64,000 nt of DNA, from the NCBI GenBank assembly GCA_025127975.1, contig JAHLYQ010000047.1, positions 1 to 64,000 on the forward strand, given 5' to 3'. This DNA is from Synechococcus sp. CS-1331. Lineage in GTDB: Bacteria > Cyanobacteriota > Cyanobacteriia > PCC-6307 > Cyanobiaceae. This document shows, piece by piece, positions 7,883 to 17,780 of the stretch (position 1 is its first letter; each line of letters starts with the position of its first letter). Position numbers and translations under genes: made by a program. A model generated the notes under the pieces. The model did not search any database, was not told the DNA's origin, and worked only from the letters and a program-made list of their open reading frames with translations.

Positions 7883-10599
7883 CAGCGATCGGCCGCCTTG
7901 ATCACCCGCACGGCACTGGCCCGCAGCCGGCCGGTCTTGGTGGTGGTGGGGGCCTTCTTGGCGGCGGGCTTAGCGGCGGCAGGTTTCTTGGCCGCTGGCT
8001 TGCGGCCCTTGGGCTTGCCGGTGGCAGTTTTTCCAGAGGCAGCCTTGGCGGCCAGCAGCTCCACCGCCTGCTCCAGGCTGATGGTGTCAGCGGTGGTGCC
8101 CTCCGGCAGCGACGCATTCAGCTTGCCCTGCTTCACATAGAGCCCGTAGGGGCCATCGAACAGCTGGATGGCCTCCTCGCCGCCCTCGGGGGTGCCGAGA
8201 TCCTTGAGGGCCGTGCGGCCGCCCCGGCCCTTCTTGGGCATGGCGAGCAGCTCGATGGCGCGGCTGAGGCCCACCAGCAGCACATCGTCCTCAGCCTTGA
8301 GGGAGCGGTAGTCCTTCTCGCCCTTGCCCTTGTGGTGCACCACGAAGGGCCCGAAGCGACCCAGCCCAGCCTCCAGCTTGCCCCCATCGGGGTGCTCCCC
8401 GAGGAGGCGCGGCAACCTCAGCAGGGCGATGGCGTCCTCCAGGCTGAGCTCCTCGGGCTTGCCCCCCTTGGGCAGGGAGGCCCGCTTCGGCTTGGGGTTG
8501 GCGTCGCTCACCTGGCCCCGTTGCACGTAGGGGCCGTACTGGCCAAAGAGCAGATACACCTGCTCCCCGGTTTCCGGGTCCTCGCCCAGGGTTTCAGGGC
8601 CATCGGCCTTCTGCTTGAGAATCAGCTCGGCCTTGTCGGCATCGAGATCGGCCGGGGTGATCTCCTGGGGCAGGGTGGCCTTGAGCAGCTCCTCGCTGCC
8701 GTCCTCGGCGACCCGCTTGGCCTCCAGGTAGGCGCCGAAGCGACCGATGCGCACCACGCAGGGGAGACCCTCGAGCTCCACCGTGCGTGAGGCCCCCGGA
8801 TCAATGTCGCCCTCCCGTTGGGCGACCTGGGTTTCCAGGCCATTTTCGCCCTTGTAGAAGCTCTCCAGGTAGGGCAGCCACGCCACCTTGCCGTGGGAGA
8901 TCTCGTCGAGGCTGTTCTCCATCCGGGCCGTGAAGCTGGTGTCCACCAGATCCGGGAAATGCTCCTCCAGCAGGGCCGTGACGGCAAAGGCCGTGAAGCT
9001 GGGCATCAGGGCATTGTTCTGGAGGGTGGCGTAGCCGCGATCGACGATTGTGCCGATGATCGAGGCGTAGGTGGAGGGCCTGCCGATGCCCTCCTTCTCG
9101 AGCATCTTCACCAGGGCCGCCTCGCTGTAGCGGGCCGGCGGCTGGGTCTGGTGACCCAGGGCTTCTACCTCCTTGCAGGCGGGGCTATCCCCCACCTTGA
9201 GGCTGGGCAGCAGCACCTCCTGCCCTTCGAGGGCCGCATCGGGGTCATCGGAACCCTCCACGTAGGCGCGAAAGAAACCGGCAAAATCAATCCGCTTGCC
9301 GGAGGCACGGAAGCTGGCCAACCCCAGGGCGCCGCAATCCACCTGGAGCTCCACCGCCAGCATGGTGAGCCGGGCTTCGGCCATCTGGCTGGCCACGGTG
9401 CGCTTCCAGATCAGCTCATAGAGGGCCAGATCGCGGCCATCGAGGCCGGTGGCGGCAGGATCTCGGAAGCTGTCGCCGGCGGGGCGTATCGCTTCGTGGG
9501 CCTCCTGGGCATTGCGGGCCTTGGTGGTGAACTGGCGCGCCGCCGGGCTCAGGTATTCCTTGCCGTATTTAGCGGCCACGCAGCTGCGGGCGGCATTGAT
9601 GGCCTGGTCGCTGAGGTGCACCGAATCGGTGCGCATGTAGGTGATGAAGCCACGCTCGTAGAGCCCCTGGGCGGCTCGCATCGTTTCCCGGGCCGAGAGT
9701 CGCAGCTTGCGGTTTGCCTCCTGCTGCAGGGTGCTGGTGGTGAAGGGGGGAACCGGTTTGCGCACGCTGGGCTTGGCCTCCACCTCGGCCACCCGCCAGG
9801 GGGCCTGCTGCACCGCCTGCTGGAGTTGGCGGGCCTCGGCCTCGGCCAGCAACCGCACCTTGCTGCCGGCCTTGAGGGCGCCGGTGGTCTCATCGAAATC
9901 GCTGCCACCGGCGATCTTGACGCCGCCCAGCTGGCTGAGCTTGGCCTCAAAGCCGCCGCCGGGTTGCTCCAGCCGGGCCTTGAGGTCCCAGTAGCTGCCG
10001 CTGCGGAAGGCCCGGCGGGCCCGCTCGCGCTGCACGAGCAGGCGCACTGCCACCGACTGAACCCGGCCGGCGCTCAGCCCCCACGCCACCTTTTTCCACA
10101 GCAGGGGCGAGAGGGTGTAGCCCACCAGCCGATCCAGGATCCGCCTGGTTTCCTGGGCGTGCACCAGCTCCATGTCGAGCTCGCGGGTCTGATTCAGAGC
10201 CCGGCCGATCGCCTCCTGGGTGATCTCGTGGAAGACCATCCGCTTCACCGGCACCTTGGGGCTGAGCAGCTGCAGCAGGTGCCAGCTGATCGATTCGCCC
10301 TCCCGGTCTTCGTCCGTGGCCAGCAGCAGCCGGTCGGCACCCTTGAGGGCGTCCTTGAGCTCCTTGACCACCTTTTTTTTGTCCTTCGGCACCACGTAGA
10401 GGGGCTCGAAATTGCTGGCGGTGTTCACGCCCAGGTTTGCCCACTTCTCGCCCTTATGGGCCGCCGGAATCTCGCTGGCGTTATTGGGCAGGTCGCGGAC
10501 ATGGCCCATGGAGGCCTCCACCTTGAAGTCCTTCGGAAGGAAGCCGCGAATGGTGCGGGCCTTCGTTGGGCTCTCGACAATCACCAGGGTGTGACCCAC
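7882..10599 (-). CDS. topA: DNA topoisomerase I
   Basis: A type IA topoisomerase of about 905 residues that relaxes negative supercoils. The N-terminal TOPRIM part starts [16 protein letters not shown] and contains the acidic DEDREGE metal site (about residues 108-114). The catalytic tyrosine lies in [13 protein letters not shown] (about residue 315). The C-terminal third has repeated cyanobacterial topoisomerase modules ([34 protein letters not shown]) and ends in a Lys/Ala/Pro-rich tail. The GTG at 10599 is preferred because the family begins exactly there; an upstream in-frame start exists at 10638. It is divergent from ndhB; the 110-bp gap holds both promoters. Confidence 0.95.
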   Translation of the reverse strand: MGHTLVIVESPTKARTIRGFLPKDFKVEASMGHVRDLPNNASEIPAAHKGEKWANLGVNTASNFEPLYVVPKDKKKVVKELKDALKGADRLLLATDEDREGESISWHLLQLLSPKVPVKRMVFHEITQEAIGRALNQTRELDMELVHAQETRRILDRLVGYTLSPLLWKKVAWGLSAGRVQSVAVRLLVQRERARRAFRSGSYWDLKARLEQPGGGFEAKLSQLGGVKIAGGSDFDETTGALKAGSKVRLLAEAEARQLQQAVQQAPWRVAEVEAKPSVRKPVPPFTTSTLQQEANRKLRLSARETMRAAQGLYERGFITYMRTDSVHLSDQAINAARSCVAAKYGKEYLSPAARQFTTKARNAQEAHEAIRPAGDSFRDPAATGLDGRDLALYELIWKRTVASQMAEARLTMLAVELQVDCGALGLASFRASGKRIDFAGFFRAYVEGSDDPDAALEGQEVLLPSLKVGDSPACKEVEALGHQTQPPARYSEAALVKMLEKEGIGRPSTYASIIGTIVDRGYATLQNNALMPSFTAFAVTALLEEHFPDLVDTSFTARMENSLDEISHGKVAWLPYLESFYKGENGLETQVAQREGDIDPGASRTVELEGLPCVVRIGRFGAYLEAKRVAEDGSEELLKATLPQEITPADLDADKAELILKQKADGPETLGEDPETGEQVYLLFGQYGPYVQRGQVSDANPKPKRASLPKGGKPEELSLEDAIALLRLPRLLGEHPDGGKLEAGLGRFGPFVVHHKGKGEKDYRSLKAEDDVLLVGLSRAIELLAMPKKGRGGRTALKDLGTPEGGEEAIQLFDGPYGLYVKQGKLNASLPEGTTADTISLEQAVELLAAKAASGKTATGKPKGRKPAAKKPAAAKPAAKKAPTTTKTGRLRASAVRVIKAADR

Positions 10600-10709
10600 A
10601 GACCAGCGCACAACCGCATACCTCTTTATCGCATCCACCGACCAGGTCCACCGCCCAGCACGGCTACAGTCCTGTTCGTCACGGCTCCCAGCTCACCGCC
10701 AACACCCTG

Positions 10710-12269
10710 ATGTCTCTGCTCGGCGCCCTCTCCACCGTGGCCGATGCGATCGGCAGTGGTGCCAGCACGGGGGGCTTGAATCTGCAGCTGAATGCCGGCG
10801 CCATCGCCCCGGAAGCGGCGGTGTTGATCGCCCTGCTCAGCTGCCTGCTGGTGGATCTGGCCGGCGAGAAGGCCGCCAGCCGCTGGGTGCCCCCGATTTG
10901 TTATGCGGGCCTGGGCAGCGCCCTGGTGCTGCTGGCCCTGCAGTGGAACAACCCAAACCTGCAGCCCGCCTTCGTGGGCTCCTTCCTGGCCGACAACCTG
11001 GCCATCGCCTTCCGGGCCGTGGTGGCTGCCTCGACCCTGATCTCCCTGCTGTTGAGCTGGCGCTACGTGGAGCGCAGCGGCACGCCGGTGGGGGAATACG
11101 CCGGAATTCTGCTGGCCGCCACCCTGGGGGCAATGTTCCTGTGCGGCGCCACCGACCTGGTGAGCATCTTCGTATCGCTGGAAACCCTCTCGGTATCCAG
11201 CTACCTGCTGGCGGGCTACATGAAGCGCGATGCCCGCAGCTCCGAGGCCGCACTCAAATATCTGCTGGTGGGCTCCGCCGCTGCGGCCGTTTTCCTCTAC
11301 GGCGCCTCCCTGCTTTACGGCATCACCGGCGGCGGCACCGGCCTCGATGAGGTGGCCGTGGCCCTACGCACCAGTGCCTCCCCGGTAACGGCCTTGGCCC
11401 TGGTGTTTGTGCTGGCCACCGTCGCCTTCAAGATCGCGGCGGTGCCCTTCCACCAGTGGACCCCAGACGTGTATGAGGGCTCGCCAACGCCAGTGGTGGC
11501 CTTCCTTTCGGTGGGATCCAAGGCGGCCGGTTTTGCCCTGGCCCTGCGCATCCTGGTGGGCTGCTTTGAGAGTTTCGATGCCCAGTGGAAGCTGCTGTTC
11601 ACCGTGCTGGCGGTGCTGAGCATGGTGCTGGGCAACGTGGTGGCCCTGGCCCAGACCTCGATGAAGCGGATGCTGGCCTACAGCTCGATCGGCCAGGCCG
11701 GCTTCGTGATGATCGGCCTGGTGTGCGGCACCGAGGACGGCTTCGCCGCCATGGTGCTCTACATGGCGGCCTACCTGTTCATGAACCTGGGCGCCTTCGC
11801 CTGCATCATCCTCTTTTCGCTGCGCACCGGCAGCGACCGGATTTCTGACTACGCGGGTCTCTACCAAAAGGACCCCCTGATCACCCTGGGCTTAAGTCTC
11901 TGCCTCCTTTCCCTCGGCGGCATCCCGCCGATGCTGGGCTTCTTCGGCAAGATTTATCTATTTTTTGCCGGCTGGGCCGACCACCAATACCTGCTGGTGG
12001 TGGTGGGTCTGGTCACCTCGGTGGTGTCGATCTACTACTACATCTCGGTGATCAAGATGATGGTGGTGAAAGAGCCCCAGGAAGCCTCCGACGTGGTGAA
12101 GGCCTACCCGACCATCTCCTGGAGCGTGGCCGGCCTACCGGCCCTACGCACCGCCCTGGTGGGTTGCGTGATTGTTACCGCCGTGGGCGGCATTCTCTCC
12201 AACCCCCTGTTCACCTGGGCCAGCCAGGCCGTCACCGGCACGCCGATGCTGGTGCAGGCGATTGGCTGA
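10710..12269 (+). CDS. ndhB: NAD(P)H-quinone oxidoreductase subunit 2
   Basis: A 519-residue membrane subunit of the cyanobacterial NDH-1 complex (thylakoid; respiration and cyclic electron flow). About 14 transmembrane helices are visible. Family signatures are [21 protein letters not shown] (partly: [12 protein letters not shown], around 155), [18 protein letters not shown] (around 245) with the proton-channel Lys, and [17 protein letters not shown]. The ATG at 10710 gives [10 protein letters not shown]; the frame is open further upstream but overlaps the topA start region. Followed after 18 bp by an ABC ATPase. Confidence 0.95.
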   Translation: MSLLGALSTVADAIGSGASTGGLNLQLNAGAIAPEAAVLIALLSCLLVDLAGEKAASRWVPPICYAGLGSALVLLALQWNNPNLQPAFVGSFLADNLAIAFRAVVAASTLISLLLSWRYVERSGTPVGEYAGILLAATLGAMFLCGATDLVSIFVSLETLSVSSYLLAGYMKRDARSSEAALKYLLVGSAAAAVFLYGASLLYGITGGGTGLDEVAVALRTSASPVTALALVFVLATVAFKIAAVPFHQWTPDVYEGSPTPVVAFLSVGSKAAGFALALRILVGCFESFDAQWKLLFTVLAVLSMVLGNVVALAQTSMKRMLAYSSIGQAGFVMIGLVCGTEDGFAAMVLYMAAYLFMNLGAFACIILFSLRTGSDRISDYAGLYQKDPLITLGLSLCLLSLGGIPPMLGFFGKIYLFFAGWADHQYLLVVVGLVTSVVSIYYYISVIKMMVVKEPQEASDVVKAYPTISWSVAGLPALRTALVGCVIVTAVGGILSNPLFTWASQAVTGTPMLVQAIG

Positions 12270-12287
12270 CCCCCGGAGAGCACGCCC

Positions 12288-12962
12288 ATGAGCTCCCCCG
12301 TGGCCCAGCTAGAGGCCGTCGACAAGGTTTACGGCAGTGGCGACACGGCCGTGCACGCCCTCGACAAACTCGATCTCACCGTCAACCGGGGGGACTACCT
12401 GGCGGTGATGGGGGCCTCTGGCTCAGGTAAGAGCACCGCCATGAACATTTTGGGCTGCCTGGATCGGCCCAGCAGCGGCAGCTACCTGCTCAATGGCACC
12501 CCGGTGGAAGGGCTCAGCGATGACCAGCTGGCCGACCTGCGCAACCGGGATCTGGGCTTTGTGTTTCAGCAGTTCCACCTGCTCCCCCAGCTGAGCGCGC
12601 TCGAGAACGTGATGCTGCCGATGGTGTACGCCGGGGTGCCGGCCGCCGCGCGCCGCGAGCGGGCCCAGGCGGCCCTGGAGCGGGTGGGGCTGGGCCAGCG
12701 GCTCAACAACAAGCCCAACCAGCTCTCCGGAGGCCAGCAGCAACGGGTGGCCATCGCCCGGGCGATCATCAACCAGCCGGCCCTGCTGCTGGCCGATGAA
12801 CCCACCGGAGCCCTCGATTCCCAAACGACCGCAGAGGTGCTGGACATCTTTGATGCCCTACACCAGGGCGGCATGACCGTGGTGATGGTGACCCACGAAG
12901 ACGACGTCGCCGCCCGGGCCGAAAAGATCGTGCGCTTCCGCGACGGCCACATCTTGGGCTGA
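12288..12962 (+). CDS. ABC transporter ATP-binding protein, MacB/LolD type
   Basis: A 224-residue ABC ATPase. Walker A is GASGSGKST (about residues 44-52), the Q-loop is FVFQQFHLLP, the signature is LSGGQQQRVAIARA (about 144), Walker B is LLLADEPTGALD, and the H-loop is VTHE. The order and wording (NILGCLDRPSSG, TGALD) fit the MacB/LolD/DevA subfamily, which works with FtsX-like permeases in lipoprotein or glycolipid export. No permease gene is near, so its partner must be elsewhere. It probably reads through from ndhB (18-bp gap). Confidence 0.9.
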   Translation: MSSPVAQLEAVDKVYGSGDTAVHALDKLDLTVNRGDYLAVMGASGSGKSTAMNILGCLDRPSSGSYLLNGTPVEGLSDDQLADLRNRDLGFVFQQFHLLPQLSALENVMLPMVYAGVPAAARRERAQAALERVGLGQRLNNKPNQLSGGQQQRVAIARAIINQPALLLADEPTGALDSQTTAEVLDIFDALHQGGMTVVMVTHEDDVAARAEKIVRFRDGHILG

Positions 12963-12978
12963 AGCCCCGCCAGCCGGC

Positions 12979-14046
12979 TCAGCCCCTGACGCCTGGGGCC
13001 CCTGCAGGCGGCCGCTCGAGCCTCTGCAACAACTGCCCCATCAACAGGGCAATGGCATCGCTGCCGGCAGCTCCCTTGCCGGGATCAAGGTCGCCGGGAT
13101 CCACCGCCACCCAGCCGCCATCGCCGGGCAGGCGCAGCTCGAAATGGAGATGGGGTCCGCTGCTCAGGCCCGTGCTGCCCACCCGGCCGATCACCTCGCC
13201 CTGGCGCACCCGGTCTCCCTCCTTCACATACAGCTCACTGAGGTGGCCGTAGAGGGTGCGGCGCCGGGGGCGGTCGTGCTCCACCTCGATCGCCAGCCCG
13301 TAGCCCCCCGCCAGGCCACTGCTCACCACCCGGCCGCCCAGGGCCGCCACCACCGGCGTGCCTTCCGGCGCCGCCAGATCGCGGCCGGCATGCATCAGCC
13401 AGCTGCCCAGGATCGGGTGCAGCCGGTAGCCGAAGTTGCTGCTGGTGATCGCCGAGCCAATAAGAGGGAACAGCAGCCGGCGATTGCCGTTGCCGCCGAT
13501 CGGCGCGGGCCTGGGCGTCACGCCAAAGACATCGGCAAGCCGAAACGTGCCGCCGGCTCCCGCCAGCAGGGCTGAAACCGGCACGGTGAGGGGGGGCAGG
13601 GGGCTGGCAAAGCCGCCCGGCACCTCGCCGGCTATCGGGCCGCTGCCTCCATTGAGGCGACCTCGCCAGCGCACCACCACGCCGCTGCTGCATTCCTGCT
13701 GGGAGAGGGCTCCGCTGCGGCAGGCCTGCTGGTGGGCGGGCACATTGAAGGGGGTCATGCCGGAGCCGCTGCGAATCCGGGCCCGCTCCGCCGGGGACAC
13801 CACCCCATCGCGCACAAGGGAGTCGAGGGAGGCATCAAAGCGGGTGGGGGGGCGGCTCGGCAGCACCGCCGGATCGGGCCGCAGCGGTGCCGCCCTGGGG
13901 GGAAGCGCTTGCTGCTGGGCTGGCTGCCCAACTGGCTGCTCAGCGAGGGGCGGCTCAACTGGAGGTGGCGGAAGCTGGGCCATGGCCCGGCCAACCATCG
14001 CCGCTACCGCTAGTGCGATCGCCACAGCTGGCAAACGCTGGACCAT
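12979..14046 (-). CDS. M23 family metallopeptidase (LytM/peptidoglycan hydrolase type)
   Basis: About 355 residues with an N-terminal signal peptide (MVQRLPAVAIALAVAAMVGRAMAQ cleaved after AMA; I quote it as MVQRLPAVAIALAVAA). After a Pro/Gln-rich linker and a middle region comes the LytM domain (about 220-345): a zinc-binding HAGRDLA, the LYGHLSELYVKEGDRV block and the second zinc motif HLHFELR. All metal ligands (HxxxD, HxH) are present, so it should be an active cell-wall endopeptidase or an activator-type protein. A remnant of a closely similar gene is found at 25351-27322 in the island. It runs convergently against the ABC ATPase. Confidence 0.85.
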   Translation of the reverse strand: MVQRLPAVAIALAVAAMVGRAMAQLPPPPVEPPLAEQPVGQPAQQQALPPRAAPLRPDPAVLPSRPPTRFDASLDSLVRDGVVSPAERARIRSGSGMTPFNVPAHQQACRSGALSQQECSSGVVVRWRGRLNGGSGPIAGEVPGGFASPLPPLTVPVSALLAGAGGTFRLADVFGVTPRPAPIGGNGNRRLLFPLIGSAITSSNFGYRLHPILGSWLMHAGRDLAAPEGTPVVAALGGRVVSSGLAGGYGLAIEVEHDRPRRRTLYGHLSELYVKEGDRVRQGEVIGRVGSTGLSSGPHLHFELRLPGDGGWVAVDPGDLDPGKGAAGSDAIALLMGQLLQRLERPPAGAPGVRG

Positions 14047-14121
14047 CTCAGGTAAGCAAAAACCTCGGCTCCCAAGGGTAGACACCCGCACCGCCAAAGC
14101 TGGCCGGCGGGCTGGAGATGC

Positions 14122-14829
14122 TCAGAAATGGCGCTGCAGGGCCACCTGGCGGTTGCCCAGAGCCAGGCGCAGGCGACCGCTGCCATCCAAACCCAGAACC
14201 TGCCAGGTCTCACCCCCGTGCAGCCAGCCAGCCGCCGGCCGCCACAGCCTGGCCTCGGCGGCGCTGCGCACCAGCTCGGGCTCGGTGGCGTGGGCGGCGG
14301 CCCAGTCGCAGGCGGCAAGGAGCCTGATCAGCAGCCGCTGGGGGCGGGCCTGGGGATGGCAGCGCCTGGCACCCAGGGCCTGGGCAAGGGAAATTGCGGC
14401 GGCGGGCACGCGGTTGCAACCGTTCAAGCCCAGGCCGACCTGGGCCCAGCGAATCGAGTTACCCCGCAGCCGTAGCCGCGGCAGCAGGCCCGCCAGCTTG
14501 CGGTTGTGCACCAGTAGGTCGTTGGGCCACTTCAACTGCACCGGCACCCCCAGCTGCTCCAACTGCTGGGCCAGCCCCACCGCCACCGCCAGCCCCAGGG
14601 CCGCCGAGCTAGGCAAGGCCCCGGCCCAGGGGAAGGCCGCACTGAGCCAGAGCCCACCGGCCGGTGACTGCCAGGGGCGTCCCTGCTGGCCGTGGCCGAA
14701 GCGCTGGCGCCCAGCCTGCACAGCAAGCTTGGCCAGCGGCAAGCCATGGCCCTGGCGCTGGGCCAGCCAGCGATCCAGCTCCAGCTCCGTGCTGGCACAC
14801 ACCGGCAACCGGCGCAGCTGCCAGCTCAA
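14122..14829 (-). CDS. birA: biotin--[acetyl-CoA-carboxylase] ligase
   Basis: About 235 residues, BirA class I without a DNA-binding domain. Landmarks: CASTEL near the start (the STN-like motif), GRQRFGHGQQGRPWQSP (biotinyl-5'-AMP loop; consensus GRGRxGRxW), LKWPNDLLVHNRKLAGLL (catalytic Lys in KWPND), VGLGLN, and a short SH3-like C-terminal barrel. It attaches biotin to the carboxyl carrier protein of acetyl-CoA carboxylase. The start is uncertain: a TTG at 14829 overlaps the upstream stop as TTGA; a GTG at 14802 is the alternative. It follows the aminotransferase gene directly. Confidence 0.85.
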   Translation of the reverse strand: MSWQLRRLPVCASTELELDRWLAQRQGHGLPLAKLAVQAGRQRFGHGQQGRPWQSPAGGLWLSAAFPWAGALPSSAALGLAVAVGLAQQLEQLGVPVQLKWPNDLLVHNRKLAGLLPRLRLRGNSIRWAQVGLGLNGCNRVPAAAISLAQALGARRCHPQARPQRLLIRLLAACDWAAAHATEPELVRSAAEARLWRPAAGWLHGGETWQVLGLDGSGRLRLALGNRQVALQRHF

Positions 14830-16013
14830 AGACCAGCCAGCCAGACGCCAATGCGGGCGGCAGCGGCCTCCAGCTCCGCCAGCGGCTGCACCAGGGCCAG
14901 CCGCAGCCAGCCCTCCCCACCCGGGCCGAAGCCATTGCCGGGCGTCAGCGCCACGCCCGTGGCCTCGAGCAGGGCGGCGCAGAAGGACTCCGAGCCCATG
15001 CCGGTGGCCTGGGGCGGCACCTGAAGCCAGAGGTAGAGCGCCATCGATGGCAGCTGCACCGGCCAGCCCACGGTCCCCAGGGCGGCCGCCATCCCATCGC
15101 GGCGCTGCCGGTAGGTCGAGCGCAGCTGCTCGGGCCAGTGGGGAGCCTGCTGCAGGGCAGCGATCGCCCCGGCCTGCAGGGCCAGCGACTGGTTGAAATC
15201 CACCACCCCCTTGAGTTGGCGCAGGGCGGTGATCAACCACTCAGCCCCAATCGCAAAGGCAAGGCGATAACCACCCAGGCACCAGCCCTTCGAGAGGGAG
15301 AAAAATTCGATCCCGCAGCCACGCCAGTGGGGGGAGCGCAGCAGCGCCGGCGCCTCGCCATCGAGGGCCAGATCTACGTAGGGGTTGTCATGGGCGAACA
15401 CCACGCCGTGGCGCAGGGCCAGCTCGGCGGCCCGATCAACCCAGGCCTGCTCGCCGGTGGTGGCGGTGGGGTTGTGGGGAAAACCCAGCACCATCAGCTT
15501 CAGGGCCTCCCACTGGCCAGGGCCCAGGGCTTCGAAATCGGGCCGCCAGCCCGCCGCCCCGTCCAGCCCCAACAGCAGCGGCTCGGCCGATGCCAGCTGC
15601 AGGCCGCCCATGTGGGAGGGGTAGTAGGGATCGAGCAGCAGGGCCCGATCGCCCGGATTCAGCACCGCCAGCGGCAGGTGGGCCGTGCCCTCCTGGGATC
15701 CCACCAGCAGCAGCACCTCCGTTTCCGGATCCACCGCCACCCCAAAACGCTGCTGGGCCCAGTCGGCCACGGCCAGGCGGAAGGGGAGGGTGGCCCCATG
15801 CAGGCAGTAGGCCGAGCTTGCCGGCTCTGCCAACTGGGCAGCCATCGCCTCGATCGCCGCGGCGGGGGGTTGCAGGTCGGTGGAGCCGAGCGAGAGGTCC
15901 AGCAGGGGGGTGAGGTTCTCGCTCGCAGCCCACGCCGCGTAGGCGGACTTGCGCAGGTCGTTGCGGGCAAAGACGCCGCTGCCCAGCCGTGACAACCGCT
16001 CAGAGATGGGCAT
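14826..16013 (-). CDS. class I/II pyridoxal-phosphate aminotransferase
   Basis: About 395 residues. The fold type I core is visible: LGSTDLQPP near the N-terminus, GATLPFRLAVADWAQQRFG, the NPTA-type motif FPHNPTATTG (about 165), the DNPYVDL segment binding the cofactor (about 195), and FSLSKGWCLGGYRLAFAIG with the Schiff-base lysine (about 230). Overall it resembles LL-diaminopimelate/aspartate-like aminotransferases found beside birA and thioredoxin in picocyanobacteria; the substrate cannot be told from sequence alone. The ATG at 16013 overlaps the thioredoxin stop by about 14 bases, indicating translational coupling. Confidence 0.85.
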   Translation of the reverse strand: MPISERLSRLGSGVFARNDLRKSAYAAWAASENLTPLLDLSLGSTDLQPPAAAIEAMAAQLAEPASSAYCLHGATLPFRLAVADWAQQRFGVAVDPETEVLLLVGSQEGTAHLPLAVLNPGDRALLLDPYYPSHMGGLQLASAEPLLLGLDGAAGWRPDFEALGPGQWEALKLMVLGFPHNPTATTGEQAWVDRAAELALRHGVVFAHDNPYVDLALDGEAPALLRSPHWRGCGIEFFSLSKGWCLGGYRLAFAIGAEWLITALRQLKGVVDFNQSLALQAGAIAALQQAPHWPEQLRSTYRQRRDGMAAALGTVGWPVQLPSMALYLWLQVPPQATGMGSESFCAALLEATGVALTPGNGFGPGGEGWLRLALVQPLAELEAAAARIGVWLAGL

Positions 16014-16320
16014 CCACAAATGCCTGGAGCTGGGGTTTGGCCATGGCTCCCTCGTGGCGCGCCAGCTCCTGGCCGCCCTTGAACAGGAGCAGCGTCGGTA
16101 GACCCTGGATCTGCAGGGAATCGCGGATGGTGGGGTTGCCATCGGCCTCGAGCTTGCCCACCGCGAGGCGGCCGGTGTATTCGGCGTCGAGCCAGTCCAT
16201 CAACGGCGCCATCAGCCTGCAGGGGCCACACCACTGGGCCCAAACATCAACCAGCACTGGGGCAGCAGCGTCCAGCACTTCGGTTTGAAAATTGGCGTCG
16301 GTGAGCTGAACAACGGACAC
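16000..16320 (-). CDS. trxA: thioredoxin
   Basis: About 106 residues. The active site is WCGPC (around residue 30), preceded by VLVDVWAQ and followed by the cis-Pro loop GLPTLLLFKGG (around 75). It reduces disulfides of target proteins in the cytoplasm. I favour the GTG at 16320 (VSVVQLTD), which matches the usual length; a TTG five codons upstream is less likely. First gene of a three-gene run with the aminotransferase and birA. Confidence 0.92.
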   Translation of the reverse strand: MSVVQLTDANFQTEVLDAAAPVLVDVWAQWCGPCRLMAPLMDWLDAEYTGRLAVGKLEADGNPTIRDSLQIQGLPTLLLFKGGQELARHEGAMAKPQLQAFVDAHL

Positions 16321-16394
16321 GGCAAGGCCCCGCAAACAACTGGTGTTAAGCCGATTGTATGGAGAGGGAAGCCCCAGCTGGATGGCCAGGGGCC

Positions 16395-17141
16395 TCAGAG
16401 CTTGTCGATCGAGCGCTTCAGCTGCTCGAGCTCGGGATCGAGCTCACTCACCTTGACGGGCTCCAGCTGGGGAGCCGCCACTCCGCCGGCCAGGCGGTTC
16501 TTCAGCGCCGCCAATTCATCGTCCACCTCGGGCGCCCCCTCCAGGGCCGCAAACTGGCTTTCCAGATCTGAACCGGCCAGCTCGGCGGCCGCCTGGCTGC
16601 GGGCCTCCAGGGTCTGCACCTTTTCCTCCATCCGCTCGAAGGCCGCCATCGAGCTGTTGGTGCCCAGGCTGCCGACGGCGCTCTGCAGCTGCTCCTGGGC
16701 CTGGGCCGCCTGGGCGCGGGCCTTGAGCATGTCCTTTTTGGTCTTGGCCTCGGCGATCCTGCTCTCGAGGGTGATCAAGCTCTTTTTGAGCTGCTCCACC
16801 TGACCTGCCTGGCTCTGCAGCTGGGTGTTCAGGGCCGTGGCGGTGTCCTGGCAGGTCTTGCGGCGGCCGAGGGCCTCACGGGCCAGGTCTTCCTCACCCT
16901 TTTTGAGCGCCAGCTCGGCTCGCTCATACCAGGTGGCGGCCTGGGATTCGGCCTGCTCTGCCTGGTTCTGGATGCGCTTCTGGCTGGCGATAGCCGTGGC
17001 CACCGCCTGGCGCAACTTGATCAGGTCCGACTGCATGTCGGCCACCGATTGGTCGAGGATCTTGGCCGGATCCTCCATGGATCCAACCGCCGCATTGGCG
17101 TTGGCCCGGATCAGGCGGCTGAGGCGATCGAAGAAGCCCAT
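16395..17141 (-). CDS. Vipp1/IM30 (PspA family) membrane-remodelling protein
   Basis: A 248-residue PspA/IM30 protein. It starts MGFFDRLSRLIRAN, the amphipathic membrane-binding helix, and then is almost entirely coiled coil (EDPAKILDQSVADMQSDL, LKKGEEDLAREALGRR, ITLESRIAEAKTKKDMLKAR). Residues after 220 form the C-terminal extension (helix 7) that separates Vipp1 from PspA. Vipp1 forms ESCRT-III-like rings that keep thylakoids intact. Single gene, with the thioredoxin operon 60 bp downstream on the same strand. Confidence 0.9.
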   Translation of the reverse strand: MGFFDRLSRLIRANANAAVGSMEDPAKILDQSVADMQSDLIKLRQAVATAIASQKRIQNQAEQAESQAATWYERAELALKKGEEDLAREALGRRKTCQDTATALNTQLQSQAGQVEQLKKSLITLESRIAEAKTKKDMLKARAQAAQAQEQLQSAVGSLGTNSSMAAFERMEEKVQTLEARSQAAAELAGSDLESQFAALEGAPEVDDELAALKNRLAGGVAAPQLEPVKVSELDPELEQLKRSIDKL

Positions 17142-17228
17142 CGGAGCTGGCGGGGGCGATGCTTGAGGGTAGCCAGAGTTTGGGGCGGTTTACCAGCGGG
17201 ATTGCCGCACCGCCGATAACGTCAGCCC

Positions 17229-17780
17229 ATGGCCAAGGCCTCCCGCCAGCAAACCCGCCAGATCGGCAACCTCAGCCTGCTGGTGCCGGCGCCGCGCCCA
17301 CCCGCCAGCGGCCTGGCCAGCTGCCTGCGGGAGCTGGAGCAGCGCTGGCAGCAGGGCGGGCACCTGGCGGCCCTCTGGCAGGCCTGGCCGCGCATCGCCG
17401 GCGCCCAGCTCGCCCCCCACTGCAGGCCCCTGCGGCTGCACAGCGGCCTGCTCACCGTGGGGGCCGCGCCCGGCCCCTGGCTCCAGGCCCTGCAATACAA
17501 CCGCCACCAGCTGCTCGGTGCCCTGCGCGCCCAGGGCTTCCAGGTGCGCGATCTGCGCTTGGAACAGCACCACCCCGCGGCGGCAGCCCCCCCGGGCGGT
17601 CTGCAGGAAGGGGAGGTGTGGGCAGCCCACCCCAGCCGGGTGGATGTCCACGGCATGGCCACCTGTCCCCGCTGCGGCAGTCCGGCCCCGGCCGGGGAGA
17701 TGGCCCGCTGGGGCCACTGCAGCTTCTGCCGCCAGAAGCAGCTGGCCCTGGCAGCCCGCCCCCCCCGGCTAACTCAATAG
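17229..17780 (+). CDS. DUF721 (DciA-like) protein with C-terminal zinc ribbon
   Basis: A 183-residue protein. Residues about 28-115 match DUF721: WPRIAGAQLAPHCRPLRLHSGLLTV (partly: RIAGAQLAPHC) and LQALQYNRHQLLGAL. DciA proteins of this domain load the replicative helicase DnaB in many bacteria. The last 40 residues add a four-cysteine motif (CPRCG ... CSFCR), probably a zinc ribbon. Its stop overlaps the 3' end of the GT39 gene by seven bases, tail to tail. Confidence 0.75.
   Translation: MAKASRQQTRQIGNLSLLVPAPRPPASGLASCLRELEQRWQQGGHLAALWQAWPRIAGAQLAPHCRPLRLHSGLLTVGAAPGPWLQALQYNRHQLLGALRAQGFQVRDLRLEQHHPAAAAPPGGLQEGEVWAAHPSRVDVHGMATCPRCGSPAPAGEMARWGHCSFCRQKQLALAARPPRLTQ

Noticed and set aside
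8818..10710. Long open frame on the plus strand opposite topA (about 630 codons)
   Set aside because: It mirrors the GC-rich topA codons, shows no known motif, and topA is certain. The same applies to many long opposite frames over cobT, lpdA, murE, argD and miaB.
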